Shown here one piece after another: positions 1 through 6,416 of a stretch of 13,157 nucleotides of DNA. Position 1 is the stretch's first letter. Each line of letters begins with the position of its first letter. The DNA lies in contig JAHJAL010000145.1 of the NCBI GenBank assembly GCA_018814055.1, positions 1-13,157 on the forward strand, in the 5' to 3' direction. Position numbers and translations under genes: made by a program. The notes under the pieces are model-generated. The model made no database searches. It was not told where the DNA came from and was given only the letters and a program-made list of their open reading frames with translations. The stretch comes from Patescibacteria group bacterium. Its GTDB lineage: Bacteria; Patescibacteriota; JAHJAL01.

Positions 1-558
1 GACTTTTTCCGTACCGTTCAGCTTGGCTGCCTTGAGGATGATTTCGGTTTCCAGTTGGTAGCAGTTGTTGTTTAGGTCTATACTTTCGATCAAATTTCTT
101 TTGTATAATCTATATCCGGATTGGCTATCGTGAATGGTTTGTCCTGATTTGAGCGAGATGAGGTATGATGAAAATGAATTAGAGAAGATGCGACGCTTGG
201 GCATGTTTTTGATATTTTCCATCCGCGTGCCAATGATCATATCGTATTTTTGAGCGTTTTTTACAAATTCCTGGATATGGTATGCTTTGTGTTGGCCATC
301 GGCGTCGAGAGTGATGACCGAATCAAAATTGTTTCTTAGGGCATAGTCAAAGCCGGTTTTCAGCGCGGCGCCCTTTCCCCGATTAACTTTGTGGGTGATA
401 ATGTTGATATCTTTGATTTGGTGGATTATTTCAGAACTACCATCGTTGCTGCCGTCATCAACTATCAGTATATTTTGATTTAATTTTTTGACATCCTCAA
501 CTACCCTGGGTAAGTGTTTGCCGTGATTGTAACATGGAATGAGGGTTAGGGTATTCAT
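1..558 (-). CDS. Family 2 glycosyltransferase (DPM/DPG-synthase-like), C-terminus cut off by window edge
   Basis: The minus-strand frame is open from the ATG at 558-556 to base 1, giving 186 N-terminal residues without a stop; the rest lies outside the window. It reads as a GT-A fold glycosyltransferase: N-terminal MNTLTLIPCYNHG, the nucleotide-binding DDGSNDG (34-40), RGKGAALKTGF (60-70), the metal-binding DADGQH (85-90) and a conserved GTRM (110-113). Next come DSQSGYR (144-150) and LETEI (169-173), which are typical of the dolichol/polyprenyl-phosphate sugar transferase branch. Such enzymes move a sugar from a nucleotide donor to a lipid carrier or glycan on the cytoplasmic face of the membrane, for cell-envelope glycans. 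The donor and acceptor cannot be told from sequence. Some relatives have C-terminal membrane segments, which would lie beyond the edge. It is divergent from the gene at 678 and there is no SD before the ATG. Confidence 0.9.
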   Translation of the reverse strand, partial: MNTLTLIPCYNHGKHLPRVVEDVKKLNQNILIVDDGSNDGSSEIIHQIKDINIITHKVNRGKGAALKTGFDYALRNNFDSVITLDADGQHKAYHIQEFVKNAQKYDMIIGTRMENIKNMPKRRIFSNSFSSYLISLKSGQTIHDSQSGYRLYKRNLIESIDLNNNCYQLETEIILKAAKLNGTEKV

Positions 559-588
559 TTTGGGGTATAATAGTATTTGAATGTTTTT

Positions 589-617
589 ATTATATATTAA
601 CTTGGAGGAATTGCGAA
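589..617 (-). promoter_or_regulatory. Possible sigma70-type promoter for the glycosyltransferase
   Basis: Reading the minus strand, a perfect TATAAT occupies 594-589. It is preceded by a 17-nt spacer and a weak -35, TTCGCA (617-612, 4 of 6 matches to TTGACA). Transcription would start near 582, giving a leader of about 24 nt. This is pattern matching in AT-rich DNA, so confidence is modest. Confidence 0.35.
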
Positions 618-643
618 TTACTGGTATATATTTAATTTATACT

Positions 644-671
644 TTTTATTTGTAATTCGTCATTCGTAATT
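644..671 (-). repeat. Degenerate heptad repeat array, four units
   Basis: On the minus strand the units read AATTACG (671-665), AATGACG (664-658), AATTACA (657-651) and AATAAAA (650-644). The array sits just before the start codon at 678. It belongs to the same degenerate seven-base repeat found at 1457, 8954, 11986 and 12412, but in the opposite orientation. Confidence 0.6.
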
Positions 672-677
672 TATTAA

Positions 678-1106
678 ATGGTTTCATCAGTTCATCTAAT
701 GTCGGGGGCGGCGATAGCGTCATCGACGGATAATTGGTTAATAATAGTCTTTGGAAGCTTGATACTGCATTTTGTGTTGGATATTGTACCACACTGGAAT
801 CCGGATCCTAAGAAGTGGCCGGTGTGGAAATATGCCGCTTCGGCGGTGGTTGATGTGGCATTGGCGGTGCTGATTATTTTGTGGCTGGCGGGGTGGAAGA
901 TTAGTTGGCAGATGGTGGTAGCAATGCTGGTAAGTGAATTACCGGATATCTTGGCTTTGATTGGATATGTTTTTAAGGTGAAAGTTTTGGAGAGCTATAA
1001 TAAGTGGCATGCCAATATTCAGGTGCATAGTTTTAATTTTTTTGGGTTTGCTTCGCAAGTAGTTGCTTTGATTATTATGGGTTACATAGTTTATGTGAAT
1101 AATTAG
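678..1106 (+). CDS. Small integral membrane protein with conserved His/Asp residues, possibly YdjM/DUF457-like
   Basis: This 142-residue protein has four hydrophobic stretches, at about 21-38, 53-72, 78-99 and 121-139, so it is probably a polytopic inner-membrane protein. Polar residues that could bind metal lie within or next to them: H6, H31-x3-D35-x3-H39 (LHFVLDIVPH), ELPD (87-90), H111 and H117. An early HLxSGA stretch followed by DxxPH and a later E/D pair recalls the membrane-bound metal-dependent hydrolase family (YdjM/LexA-regulated, DUF457), though it is shorter than many of its members. That assignment is from memory of the pattern and is tentative. The ATG directly follows an in-frame TAA at 675, so no longer start is possible nearby. 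No SD is present; the upstream DNA is the heptad repeat. Confidence 0.6.
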   Translation: MVSSVHLMSGAAIASSTDNWLIIVFGSLILHFVLDIVPHWNPDPKKWPVWKYAASAVVDVALAVLIILWLAGWKISWQMVVAMLVSELPDILALIGYVFKVKVLESYNKWHANIQVHSFNFFGFASQVVALIIMGYIVYVNN

Positions 1107-1116
1107 GTTCAAACCA

Positions 1117-1458
1117 ATGCTAATAAGCAAACAAAATGCAGTGATGAAGGTCAACTCAAAAGCGTGTATTGTCTGGGAATATAATTTACCTAGTCAAAAA
1201 GTTGGGGTGGCTTCGGCTTTGATAAATGGTCGGTATCCTAAAGAGGGATGGGTGGTAAATAAAAAGATTGAGGAAGTGTATTATATAGAAAGTGGGAAAG
1301 GGAGGGTGATGTTTGAGGATGAGGAGTGTGTCGTCAAGAAGGGTGATATGGTATATTTGGCTAAAGGAAAAAAATATTGGGTGAGGGGCGATAAGTTAAG
1401 ATTGGTGGTGGTAACTGCGCCACCGTGGTACAAAGAACAATATAGTATGTGGAAATAA
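1117..1458 (+). CDS. Single-domain cupin protein lacking the usual metal-binding histidines
   Basis: This 113-residue protein has the two cupin motifs in order. Motif 1 spans about 44-62 (GWVVNKKIEEVYYIESGKG) and motif 2 about 75-90 (KGDMVYLAKGKKYWVR), with the typical inter-motif strand between them (FEDEECVV). The fold is a small beta-barrel. The motif 1 positions normally held by HxH are N and K here, and the motif 2 His is also absent, so a metal-dependent enzyme such as a dioxygenase or isomerase is unlikely. A sugar- or ligand-binding or structural role is more plausible, and the substrate is unknown. A second start, ATG at 1144 (residue 10), is equally credible because neither start has an SD. 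The heptad repeat begins at its TAA stop codon. Confidence 0.75.
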   Translation: MLISKQNAVMKVNSKACIVWEYNLPSQKVGVASALINGRYPKEGWVVNKKIEEVYYIESGKGRVMFEDEECVVKKGDMVYLAKGKKYWVRGDKLRLVVVTAPPWYKEQYSMWK

Positions 1459-1491
1459 TGAGCAATGAAAAATGAATAATTAATAATCATA
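1457..1491 (+). repeat. Degenerate heptad repeat array, five units
   Basis: The units are AATGAGC, AATGAAA, AATGAAT, AATTAAT and AATCATA, in exact seven-base register from the last two bases of the cupin stop codon. They fill almost the whole gap before the gene at 1498. The core shared with the other arrays is AATNA. Confidence 0.6.
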
Positions 1492-1497
1492 TTTGTT

Positions 1498-1842
1498 ATG
1501 AATTTAAAAGACTATCAAAATTTATGCAAACGAACTACACAAGATTATGGGAGTCGTAAGGAGGAGATCTTGATGTGGGGTTTGGGAATTGCCGGAGAGG
1601 CGGCGGATACGGCAAGCTGTATCAAAAAAACTTATGGCCATGACAATGACCAGATTTTAGGGATCAAGGAAAATCTGGGGGATACGATGTGGTATATTGC
1701 CATGATATGTAATTTTTTTGGATGGAATATGGAAGATGTGTGCCAGGAAAATATTGATAAGTTGAAAAAACGCTATCCGCAAGGATTCAATTATAATGAT
1801 GCTGGCCGGAATGGGACAATGGTGGATTGGAATGAAAAATAA
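1498..1842 (+). CDS. MazG-like nucleoside triphosphate pyrophosphohydrolase
   Basis: This 114-residue all-alpha protein matches the MazG-like NTP pyrophosphatase superfamily. It has WGLGIAGEAAD (27-37), with acidic residues E34 and D37, then KENLGDTMWYIA (57-68), with E58 and D62, and a closing NIDKLKKRYPQGF (85-97). In this superfamily these acidic helices bind Mg2+ and cleave a (d)NTP to the monophosphate plus pyrophosphate, often to remove non-canonical nucleotides. The common second motif is E-E-L-G-D; here the second Glu is Asn59, a small departure that may alter metal binding. The length suits the single-domain MazG-like type, not full MazG. It could be a house-cleaning enzyme; the substrate cannot be predicted. 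No SD precedes the ATG. Confidence 0.85.
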   Translation: MNLKDYQNLCKRTTQDYGSRKEEILMWGLGIAGEAADTASCIKKTYGHDNDQILGIKENLGDTMWYIAMICNFFGWNMEDVCQENIDKLKKRYPQGFNYNDAGRNGTMVDWNEK

Positions 1843-1871
1843 AAATTGATGCAGAAATTATTTTAATATTG

Positions 1872-1900
1872 TTGATATTTGGGAAGTTTGCAAGTAGTAT
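1872..1900 (+). promoter_or_regulatory. Possible promoter for the PurD-like ATP-grasp gene
   Basis: TTGATA (1872-1877, 5 of 6 matches) is separated by exactly 17 nt from TAGTAT (1895-1900, 4 of 6). Transcription would start near 1907, with a 37-nt leader before the ATG at 1944. This 101-bp gap (1843-1943) is the second longest in the window, after the divergent gap at 559-677. Confidence 0.4.
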
Positions 1901-1943
1901 TTAATCAAGTTTAGTATTGTAACTGGAGAAAAATTACCCCCAA

Positions 1944-3242
1944 ATGGAAAAGAAAAATTTTTTGTTTGTGTCGTTAGGCAGTGCTTTGATTAGAGATATA
2001 GCTTGGAATGTTTTCAAAGAAGGCAACGAGGTCAGGTATTTTATCGGAAGTGAAAGTGACAAAGAGGTGGCGGATGGTTTTGTGCCCAAAACAGATGATT
2101 GGAAAAGGGATTTGGATTGGGCGGATATTGTGATTTTTGACGATTCGATTGGCTCGGGAAAGGAAATTATTGAGACCAAGAAACGGGGAATTCCGGTAAT
2201 AGGCGGGACACCATATACTGATAAACTGGAGGAAAATCGGTCGTTTGGACAGGAGGAGTTAAAAAAGGCCGGTGTGCCGATTTTGCCCCACAAGTATTTT
2301 TTTGATTTTGACGAAGCTATTGGTTTTGTCAAAGAAAATCCTCATGAGTATGTAATCAAGCCCAGTGGTGATGCGCAAAATATCAAAAGATTGTTGTTTG
2401 TGGGTATGGAAAAGGATGGCAGTGATGTAGTGAGGGTGTTGGAAGCATACAAGAAAGTGTGGAGTCAGGCGATAAAAGAATTTCAAATACAAAGAAAAGT
2501 CAACGGTGTGGAAATTGCCGTGGGTGCTTTTTTCAATGGTAAAAATTTTATATATCCAATCAATATCAATTTTGAGCATAAGAAACTATTTCCGGGAAAT
2601 ATCGGGCCATCAACGGGAGAAATGGGAACGAGTATGTTTTGGAGTGGTCCCAACAAATTGTTTAACGAAACGTTGAAAAAAATGGAAAAGAAATTGGCCA
2701 AGGAGAAATTCATTGGATATATTGATCTGAATTGTATAGTCAATGGCAAGGGGATTTACCCGCTGGAATTTACACCCCGATTTGGCTATCCGATTATAAC
2801 GATGCAGAAAGACTCCGTTGCTATGCCTTTCGGGGAATTTTTGTATGATTTGGCCAGCGGAAAGGATTTTACTATCAAGACTAAAAAAGGTTTTCATATT
2901 GGTGTTCGAATATTATTACCTCCATATCCATATGGTGAAAAAAGCATTTTTGATTATTATTCCAAAGGGGCGACAGTGGTTTTTAAGAAAAAAGATCATT
3001 TGGATGGTATTCATATAGAGGATGTCAAAAATGTCAGAGGGGAATGGGTGTTGGCCGGTACTTCCGGATTGGCATTGGTGGTGACTGGTTCGGGGATTTC
3101 TATGAAACAGGCACAGCATCAAGTATACAATCGGATTGAAAATATATTGATTCCCAATATGTTTTACCGAAAGGATATCGGAGACAGGTGGTATGAGGAT
3201 AGTGATAAATTGCACAGTTGGGGGTATTTGAGGGAAATGTAA
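1944..3242 (+). CDS. PurD-like (phosphoribosylamine-glycine ligase-like) ATP-grasp protein
   Basis: The 432-residue length is right for glycinamide ribonucleotide synthetase (GARS, PurD). The order is: N-terminal pre-ATP-grasp domain (1-100), ATP-grasp domain with YVIKPSG (136-142) and NFEHKKLFPGNIGPSTGEMG (209-228), the metal-site segment YPLEFTPRFGYP (272-283), and a PurD-type C-terminal domain ending in YRKDIGDRW (408-416). PurD joins glycine to phosphoribosylamine using ATP, the second step of purine synthesis. Several key positions differ from canonical PurD. The N-terminal GGREHAL-type motif is replaced by SLGSALIRD, and LEFNxRFGDPE becomes LEFTPRFGYPI, losing the Asn metal ligand. No other purine gene is nearby. 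It may therefore be a paralogue that ligates a different amine or acid. A GGAG at 1925-1928 lies 15 nt from the ATG, too far for a normal SD. Confidence 0.8.
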   Translation: MEKKNFLFVSLGSALIRDIAWNVFKEGNEVRYFIGSESDKEVADGFVPKTDDWKRDLDWADIVIFDDSIGSGKEIIETKKRGIPVIGGTPYTDKLEENRSFGQEELKKAGVPILPHKYFFDFDEAIGFVKENPHEYVIKPSGDAQNIKRLLFVGMEKDGSDVVRVLEAYKKVWSQAIKEFQIQRKVNGVEIAVGAFFNGKNFIYPININFEHKKLFPGNIGPSTGEMGTSMFWSGPNKLFNETLKKMEKKLAKEKFIGYIDLNCIVNGKGIYPLEFTPRFGYPIITMQKDSVAMPFGEFLYDLASGKDFTIKTKKGFHIGVRILLPPYPYGEKSIFDYYSKGATVVFKKKDHLDGIHIEDVKNVRGEWVLAGTSGLALVVTGSGISMKQAQHQVYNRIENILIPNMFYRKDIGDRWYEDSDKLHSWGYLREM

Positions 3243-3247
3243 ACATG

Positions 3248-3284
3248 TAGAAACATTGAAAAACGTTTAGAAACATTGAAAAAC
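3248..3284 (+). repeat. Two direct 17-bp repeats, period 20, in the metK promoter
   Basis: TAGAAACATTGAAAAAC occurs identically at 3248-3264 and 3268-3284. The 20-bp period is about two helical turns, so a protein bound to both copies would sit on the same DNA face. The second copy overlaps the spacer of the predicted metK promoter. Only two units are present. Confidence 0.85.
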
Positions 3285-3294
3285 AGAATATAAT
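3266..3294 (+). promoter_or_regulatory. Probable metK promoter
   Basis: A perfect -10 TATAAT (3289-3294) stands 17 nt after TTTAGA (3266-3271, 4 of 6 matches to -35). Transcription would start near 3301, leaving about 26 nt of leader. That is too short for a SAM riboswitch, so any control by SAM or methionine would have to act at the DNA level. Confidence 0.5.
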
Positions 3295-3326
3295 ATTGGT
3301 GTAATATTTATTAAGAGATATTTAAA

Positions 3327-4481
3327 ATGAGAAAATATTTTTTTACAAGTGAGAGTGTGACAGAGGGACATCCAGACAAGGTATGCGACCAGATATCGGA
3401 TGCATTTTTGGATGAGTGCTTAAGCCAGGATAGTGAAAGTCGGGTGGCAGTAGAGACGATGACCACTACTGGTTTGGTGGTGGTGGCTGGAGAGGTAACT
3501 ACCAAAGGGTATATTGATACGCAAAAGATTGTGAGGGATGTGTTAAAGGACATTGGTTATGATAAGTCAGAGTATGGTTTTTGTTATGAAGATGTAGGAG
3601 TGATGAGCGCGATTCATGAGCAGAGTCCGGATATTAGTCAGGGGGTGACGGAGGGCGCGGGGGAGTTCAAAGAACAGGGAGCGGGCGATCAGGGTTTGAT
3701 GTTTGGTTATGCCAGTAACGAGACAGAGGAGTTAATGCCTCTGCCGATTGTATTGGCGCATAAGTTGACCAAGAAGTTGTCTATGATACGTAAAGCAGGT
3801 GAGGTGTTATATTTACGGCCTGATGGTAAAAGTCAGGTAACGGTAGAGTACTTGGATGGTAAGCCGGTGAGGGTGGATGCGGTGGTGTTGGCGGCACATC
3901 ATGATGAAAAAATTGATCTGGAAGATTTGCGGAAAGATTTGAAAGAAAAAGTGATTATGCCAATATGTGGTGATTATGTGGATGCAAATACCAAGTATTT
4001 TATCAATGCAACCGGACGATTTGTATTGGGCGGGCCGCCGGCGGATACGGGATTGACCGGGCGAAAGATAATTGTAGATACATATGGTGGGCATGGTAGT
4101 CATGGCGGCGGTTGTTTCAGTGGCAAAGACCCGAGTAAAGTTGATCGCAGCGCCAGTTATGCCGGACGTTATATAGCCAAAAATATCGTGGCAGCCGGTT
4201 TGGCTGAGAAGTGTGAAATTCAGGTGGCTTATTCAATCGGGGTGGCGGATCCGGTATCTCTGTTGGTGGATACGTTTGGTACCGGGAAGGTGGAGGAAGA
4301 GAAAATTTCCGAGCTAATTCGGTCTAATTTTCCATTGAAACCGGCAGATATTATAAGTCAATTGAATCTAAAGCGGCCGATATATAGGAAGACAGCAGCT
4401 TATGGTCATTTTGGCAGGATGGAAGAGGAGTTTACCTGGGAGAAGACAGATAAGGTGGATCAATTAAAAATTGATACTTGA
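3327..4481 (+). CDS. metK: S-adenosylmethionine synthetase
   Basis: This 384-residue protein is a full-length methionine adenosyltransferase. It makes SAM, phosphate and pyrophosphate from ATP and methionine in the cytoplasm, supplying the methyl donor. Diagnostic motifs are [20 protein letters not shown] (6-25, with catalytic His15 and metal-binding Asp17), [12 protein letters not shown] (118-129) and the P-loop-like [20 protein letters not shown] (254-273). The C-terminal [12 protein letters not shown] (353-364) also fits. In bacterial enzymes the residue after GGG is usually Ala; here it is Cys263, which is probably tolerated. The start is fixed by [10 protein letters not shown] aligning with the family N-terminus. 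It has its own promoter and a direct-repeat pair upstream, and ends in TGA. The ferredoxin gene follows closely. Confidence 0.97.
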   Translation: MRKYFFTSESVTEGHPDKVCDQISDAFLDECLSQDSESRVAVETMTTTGLVVVAGEVTTKGYIDTQKIVRDVLKDIGYDKSEYGFCYEDVGVMSAIHEQSPDISQGVTEGAGEFKEQGAGDQGLMFGYASNETEELMPLPIVLAHKLTKKLSMIRKAGEVLYLRPDGKSQVTVEYLDGKPVRVDAVVLAAHHDEKIDLEDLRKDLKEKVIMPICGDYVDANTKYFINATGRFVLGGPPADTGLTGRKIIVDTYGGHGSHGGGCFSGKDPSKVDRSASYAGRYIAKNIVAAGLAEKCEIQVAYSIGVADPVSLLVDTFGTGKVEEEKISELIRSNFPLKPADIISQLNLKRPIYRKTAAYGHFGRMEEEFTWEKTDKVDQLKIDT

Positions 4482-4538
4482 CGGTTTGTATTTGTATTAT
4501 GAGTAAGGATGAATGTATTCAATAATTTTGCAGCAATT

Positions 4539-4757
4539 ATGAAAGTAAAAATTATTAAAGATCAGTGTATTGGATGCGGAAGTTGTGTGGCGGTAGAGCC
4601 GGATTTGTTTGAGATTGATGATGATATGAAATCAAAGTTTATTGGGGATATTGACAAGGTGAGTTTAGAAAAACTTATTGAAGTGGCCGAAATCTGTCCG
4701 GTACTGGCAATTGAGGTTTATGATGATAATGGGAAAAAGGTTTATCCAAAAGAGTAA
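4539..4757 (+). CDS. Ferredoxin, single [4Fe-4S] cluster
   Basis: From the ATG at 4539 the protein is 72 residues beginning MKVKIIKDQ. It has the cluster motif CIGCGSC (C10, C13, C16) and the distant C53 followed by Pro, giving four ligands for one [4Fe-4S] cluster. This is the short Thermotoga/Bacillus-type monocluster ferredoxin, a soluble low-potential electron carrier. The acidic segment FEIDDD (24-29) is also typical. An upstream in-frame ATG at 4509 would add ten residues (MNVFNNFAAI) with no family counterpart; neither start has a convincing SD, so the internal start is preferred on homology. A possible partner is the ferredoxin reductase-like flavoprotein at 12444, which would feed Fe-S assembly. 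It may be cotranscribed with metK, with 57 nt between them. Confidence 0.9.
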   Translation: MKVKIIKDQCIGCGSCVAVEPDLFEIDDDMKSKFIGDIDKVSLEKLIEVAEICPVLAIEVYDDNGKKVYPKE

Positions 4758-4787
4758 ATAACTTGATCAAACATTATCGAACGGTAG

Positions 4788-4804
4788 CAAATATTCTCAA
4801 ATAT
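4788..4804 (+). repeat. CAAATAT direct repeat upstream of znuA
   Basis: CAAATAT occurs at 4788-4794 and 4798-4804, exactly 10 bp apart, in the 71-bp gap before the zinc operon. An 8-bp palindrome TTGATCAA lies at 4763-4770 in the same gap. Either could be part of an operator, but no recognised Zur-type 7-1-7 site is present. A TATATT at 4802-4807 is a possible -10 without a matching -35. Confidence 0.35.
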
Positions 4805-4828
4805 ATTAATTGATAAAAAATTAAGTCT

Positions 4829-5698
4829 ATGAAGAAGATATTCGTTTTTTTGCTAATATTTTTGGTGGGATTTGCGGGGTGCTGGGGGCAACAGGGGGAG
4901 GAAGATAATCGGGTGAAGGTAATATCATCGATATATCCGATTGGTGATATTGTATCCAATATCGGGGGGAAATGGATTGATTCGCAGGTATTGCTAGAAC
5001 CGGGAGTGTCACCACATAATTATAGTCCTACGCCGGGTGATATTCAGAAATTGAGTGAATCAAAGGCAGTATTTGTGGTGGGAGCCGGTATGGATGATTG
5101 GGTTGGTGAAATGGCTGAAGGCGCGGGTATCTCGGGAGACAAAGTGGTGGATTTGAGTCAATCTGTGGAATTAATACAACCGGAAGGAGGCAGCACGGAT
5201 CCACATTATTGGACTAGTCCGAAACGAGTATTGCAGTTGATTGATGATGTGAAAGAGGTTTTGGTCAGCATTGATTCGGCTCACAAAGGTGATTATGAAA
5301 AAAATTATGAAGAATTTAAACTGGAGTTGGAGAATATTAATGTGGAGATTGAGGACAGGGTGAGTAAATTCGAATCAAAGGATATAGTGGTTTTTCATGA
5401 TGCTTTTGGATATTTTGCGACGGATTATGGTTTGAATATTGTGGGGGTGATAGAGCCAGTAGCCGGAACAGAACCAACTCCGCGGGAGTTGGAGGAGGTG
5501 GTGAATAAAATTAGAGACTTGAATATCAAAGCTGTTTTCAAAGAACCTCAATTATCAGATAAACTGGTGGAAGCCATAAAAAATTATTTACAAATAGAGG
5601 TGGGTACGCTTGATCCACTAGGTGGAATACAGGGAAGGATGACATATCTGAGTATGGTAAAATTTAATTTACTCGAGTTAGCGAGATTCTTAGAGTGA
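4829..5698 (+). CDS. znuA: Zinc/manganese ABC transporter substrate-binding lipoprotein (ZnuA-like)
   Basis: This 289-residue protein belongs to the cluster A-I (ZnuA/TroA) metal-binding family. The signal peptide is MKKIFVFLLIFLVGFAGC, with the lipid-modified cysteine at residue 18; the -3 position is Phe where Leu is usual, so processing may be slower but is still likely. Metal ligands follow the family pattern: H63 (SPHNYSP), H126 (DPHYW), H190 (VFHDAFGY) and D262 (LDPLGG). A long helix linking the two lobes (about 155-180) is expected and seen. The His-rich loop found in many zinc-specific ZnuA proteins is missing; the equivalent segment (114-124) is short and acidic, so Zn versus Mn preference is open. 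In a cell with one membrane it would be anchored outside and hand metal to the permease. Its TGA overlaps the GTG start of the ATPase. Confidence 0.92.
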   Translation: MKKIFVFLLIFLVGFAGCWGQQGEEDNRVKVISSIYPIGDIVSNIGGKWIDSQVLLEPGVSPHNYSPTPGDIQKLSESKAVFVVGAGMDDWVGEMAEGAGISGDKVVDLSQSVELIQPEGGSTDPHYWTSPKRVLQLIDDVKEVLVSIDSAHKGDYEKNYEEFKLELENINVEIEDRVSKFESKDIVVFHDAFGYFATDYGLNIVGVIEPVAGTEPTPRELEEVVNKIRDLNIKAVFKEPQLSDKLVEAIKNYLQIEVGTLDPLGGIQGRMTYLSMVKFNLLELARFLE

Positions 5699-6402
5699 AA
5701 TCAATATTGGCAGTAAAAAATCTGGCGGTCCGTTTTGGGGACATAAGTGTGTTGGAAAATGTAAGTTTTGAGATTGAACCGGGTGATTTCTTGATGATCC
5801 TCGGTCCGAATGGGGCCGGGAAGAGTGTTTTACTAAAATCTATTTTGGGTATTTTGGCATACGAGGGTGAGGTGAGGGTATTTGGGAAAGATATTAAACA
5901 GGCTCGTTCGAGAATCGGATATGTTCCACAATATATTGATTTTGATCGAACTTTTCCGTTGACAGTTAGAGAGGTGATTGGTTTGGGATGTGGTCAGACC
6001 CGGAGTGTAGCGGGATGTACTCATGTGGGAAATATGGTGAAGATGGTTGGAGTGGAGGACAAAATTGATAGTTTTTTTGGTTCTTTGTCCGGTGGGCAGA
6101 TTAGGAAAGTTTTGATTGCCAGGGCTTTGGTGAATAGACCAAAGCTTTTATTTTTGGATGAACCGTTGGCCGGGGTGGATGTAGTTGGTGAAAAGAGTTT
6201 TTATGAAATGTTGGCCAAGTGGCATCGGGAATTTAAATTGACAACGGTGATGGTTTCTCATGATTATGGCTTGGTCAGTAAAATCGCCAGCAAGGTTTTG
6301 TGCTTGAACAAAAAGATGACTTGTTTCGGCGGGCCGGGAAGTTTGGGAATAAGGGAGTTTGAGCTAACTTTCGGCAAGGGAGTGGATTTACATGTGCATT
6401 GA
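5695..6402 (+). CDS. znuC: Zinc/manganese ABC transporter ATPase (ZnuC-like)
   Basis: This 235-residue ABC ATPase powers metal import. All nucleotide-binding motifs are intact: Walker A GPNGAGKS (37-44), Q-loop Gln79 (YVPQ), signature LSGGQ (131-135), Walker B LLFLDE (151-156) and switch His189 (VSHD). The sequence around FPLTVREVIGLG (87-98) is typical of the Zn/Mn importer subgroup. It starts with GTG at 5695, inside a four-base GTGA overlap with the znuA stop, which suggests translational coupling. The C-terminus ends in HVH and lacks the longer regulatory tail of some E. coli-type ZnuC proteins. It should pair with the permease encoded next. Confidence 0.95.
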   Translation: MKSILAVKNLAVRFGDISVLENVSFEIEPGDFLMILGPNGAGKSVLLKSILGILAYEGEVRVFGKDIKQARSRIGYVPQYIDFDRTFPLTVREVIGLGCGQTRSVAGCTHVGNMVKMVGVEDKIDSFFGSLSGGQIRKVLIARALVNRPKLLFLDEPLAGVDVVGEKSFYEMLAKWHREFKLTTVMVSHDYGLVSKIASKVLCLNKKMTCFGGPGSLGIREFELTFGKGVDLHVH

Positions 6403-6416
6403 TATTTCATACTTTG

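Noticed and set aside
1925..1928. GGAG as Shine-Dalgarno for the gene at 1944
   Set aside because: It is 15 nt from the ATG, beyond the usual 4-10 nt spacing.
1934..2332. Long minus-strand open frame opposite the PurD-like gene, and similar ones opposite other genes
   Set aside because: No recognisable domains, compositions typical of the reverse of a coding strand, and each lies fully within a well-supported plus-strand gene.
3248..3284. Direct repeats as a CRISPR seed
   Set aside because: Only two 17-bp units with a 3-bp gap, no spacers of 30 bp or more and no cas genes.
3243..3326. SAM riboswitch before metK
   Set aside because: The predicted transcript leader is about 26 nt and the gap shows no conserved SAM aptamer helices.
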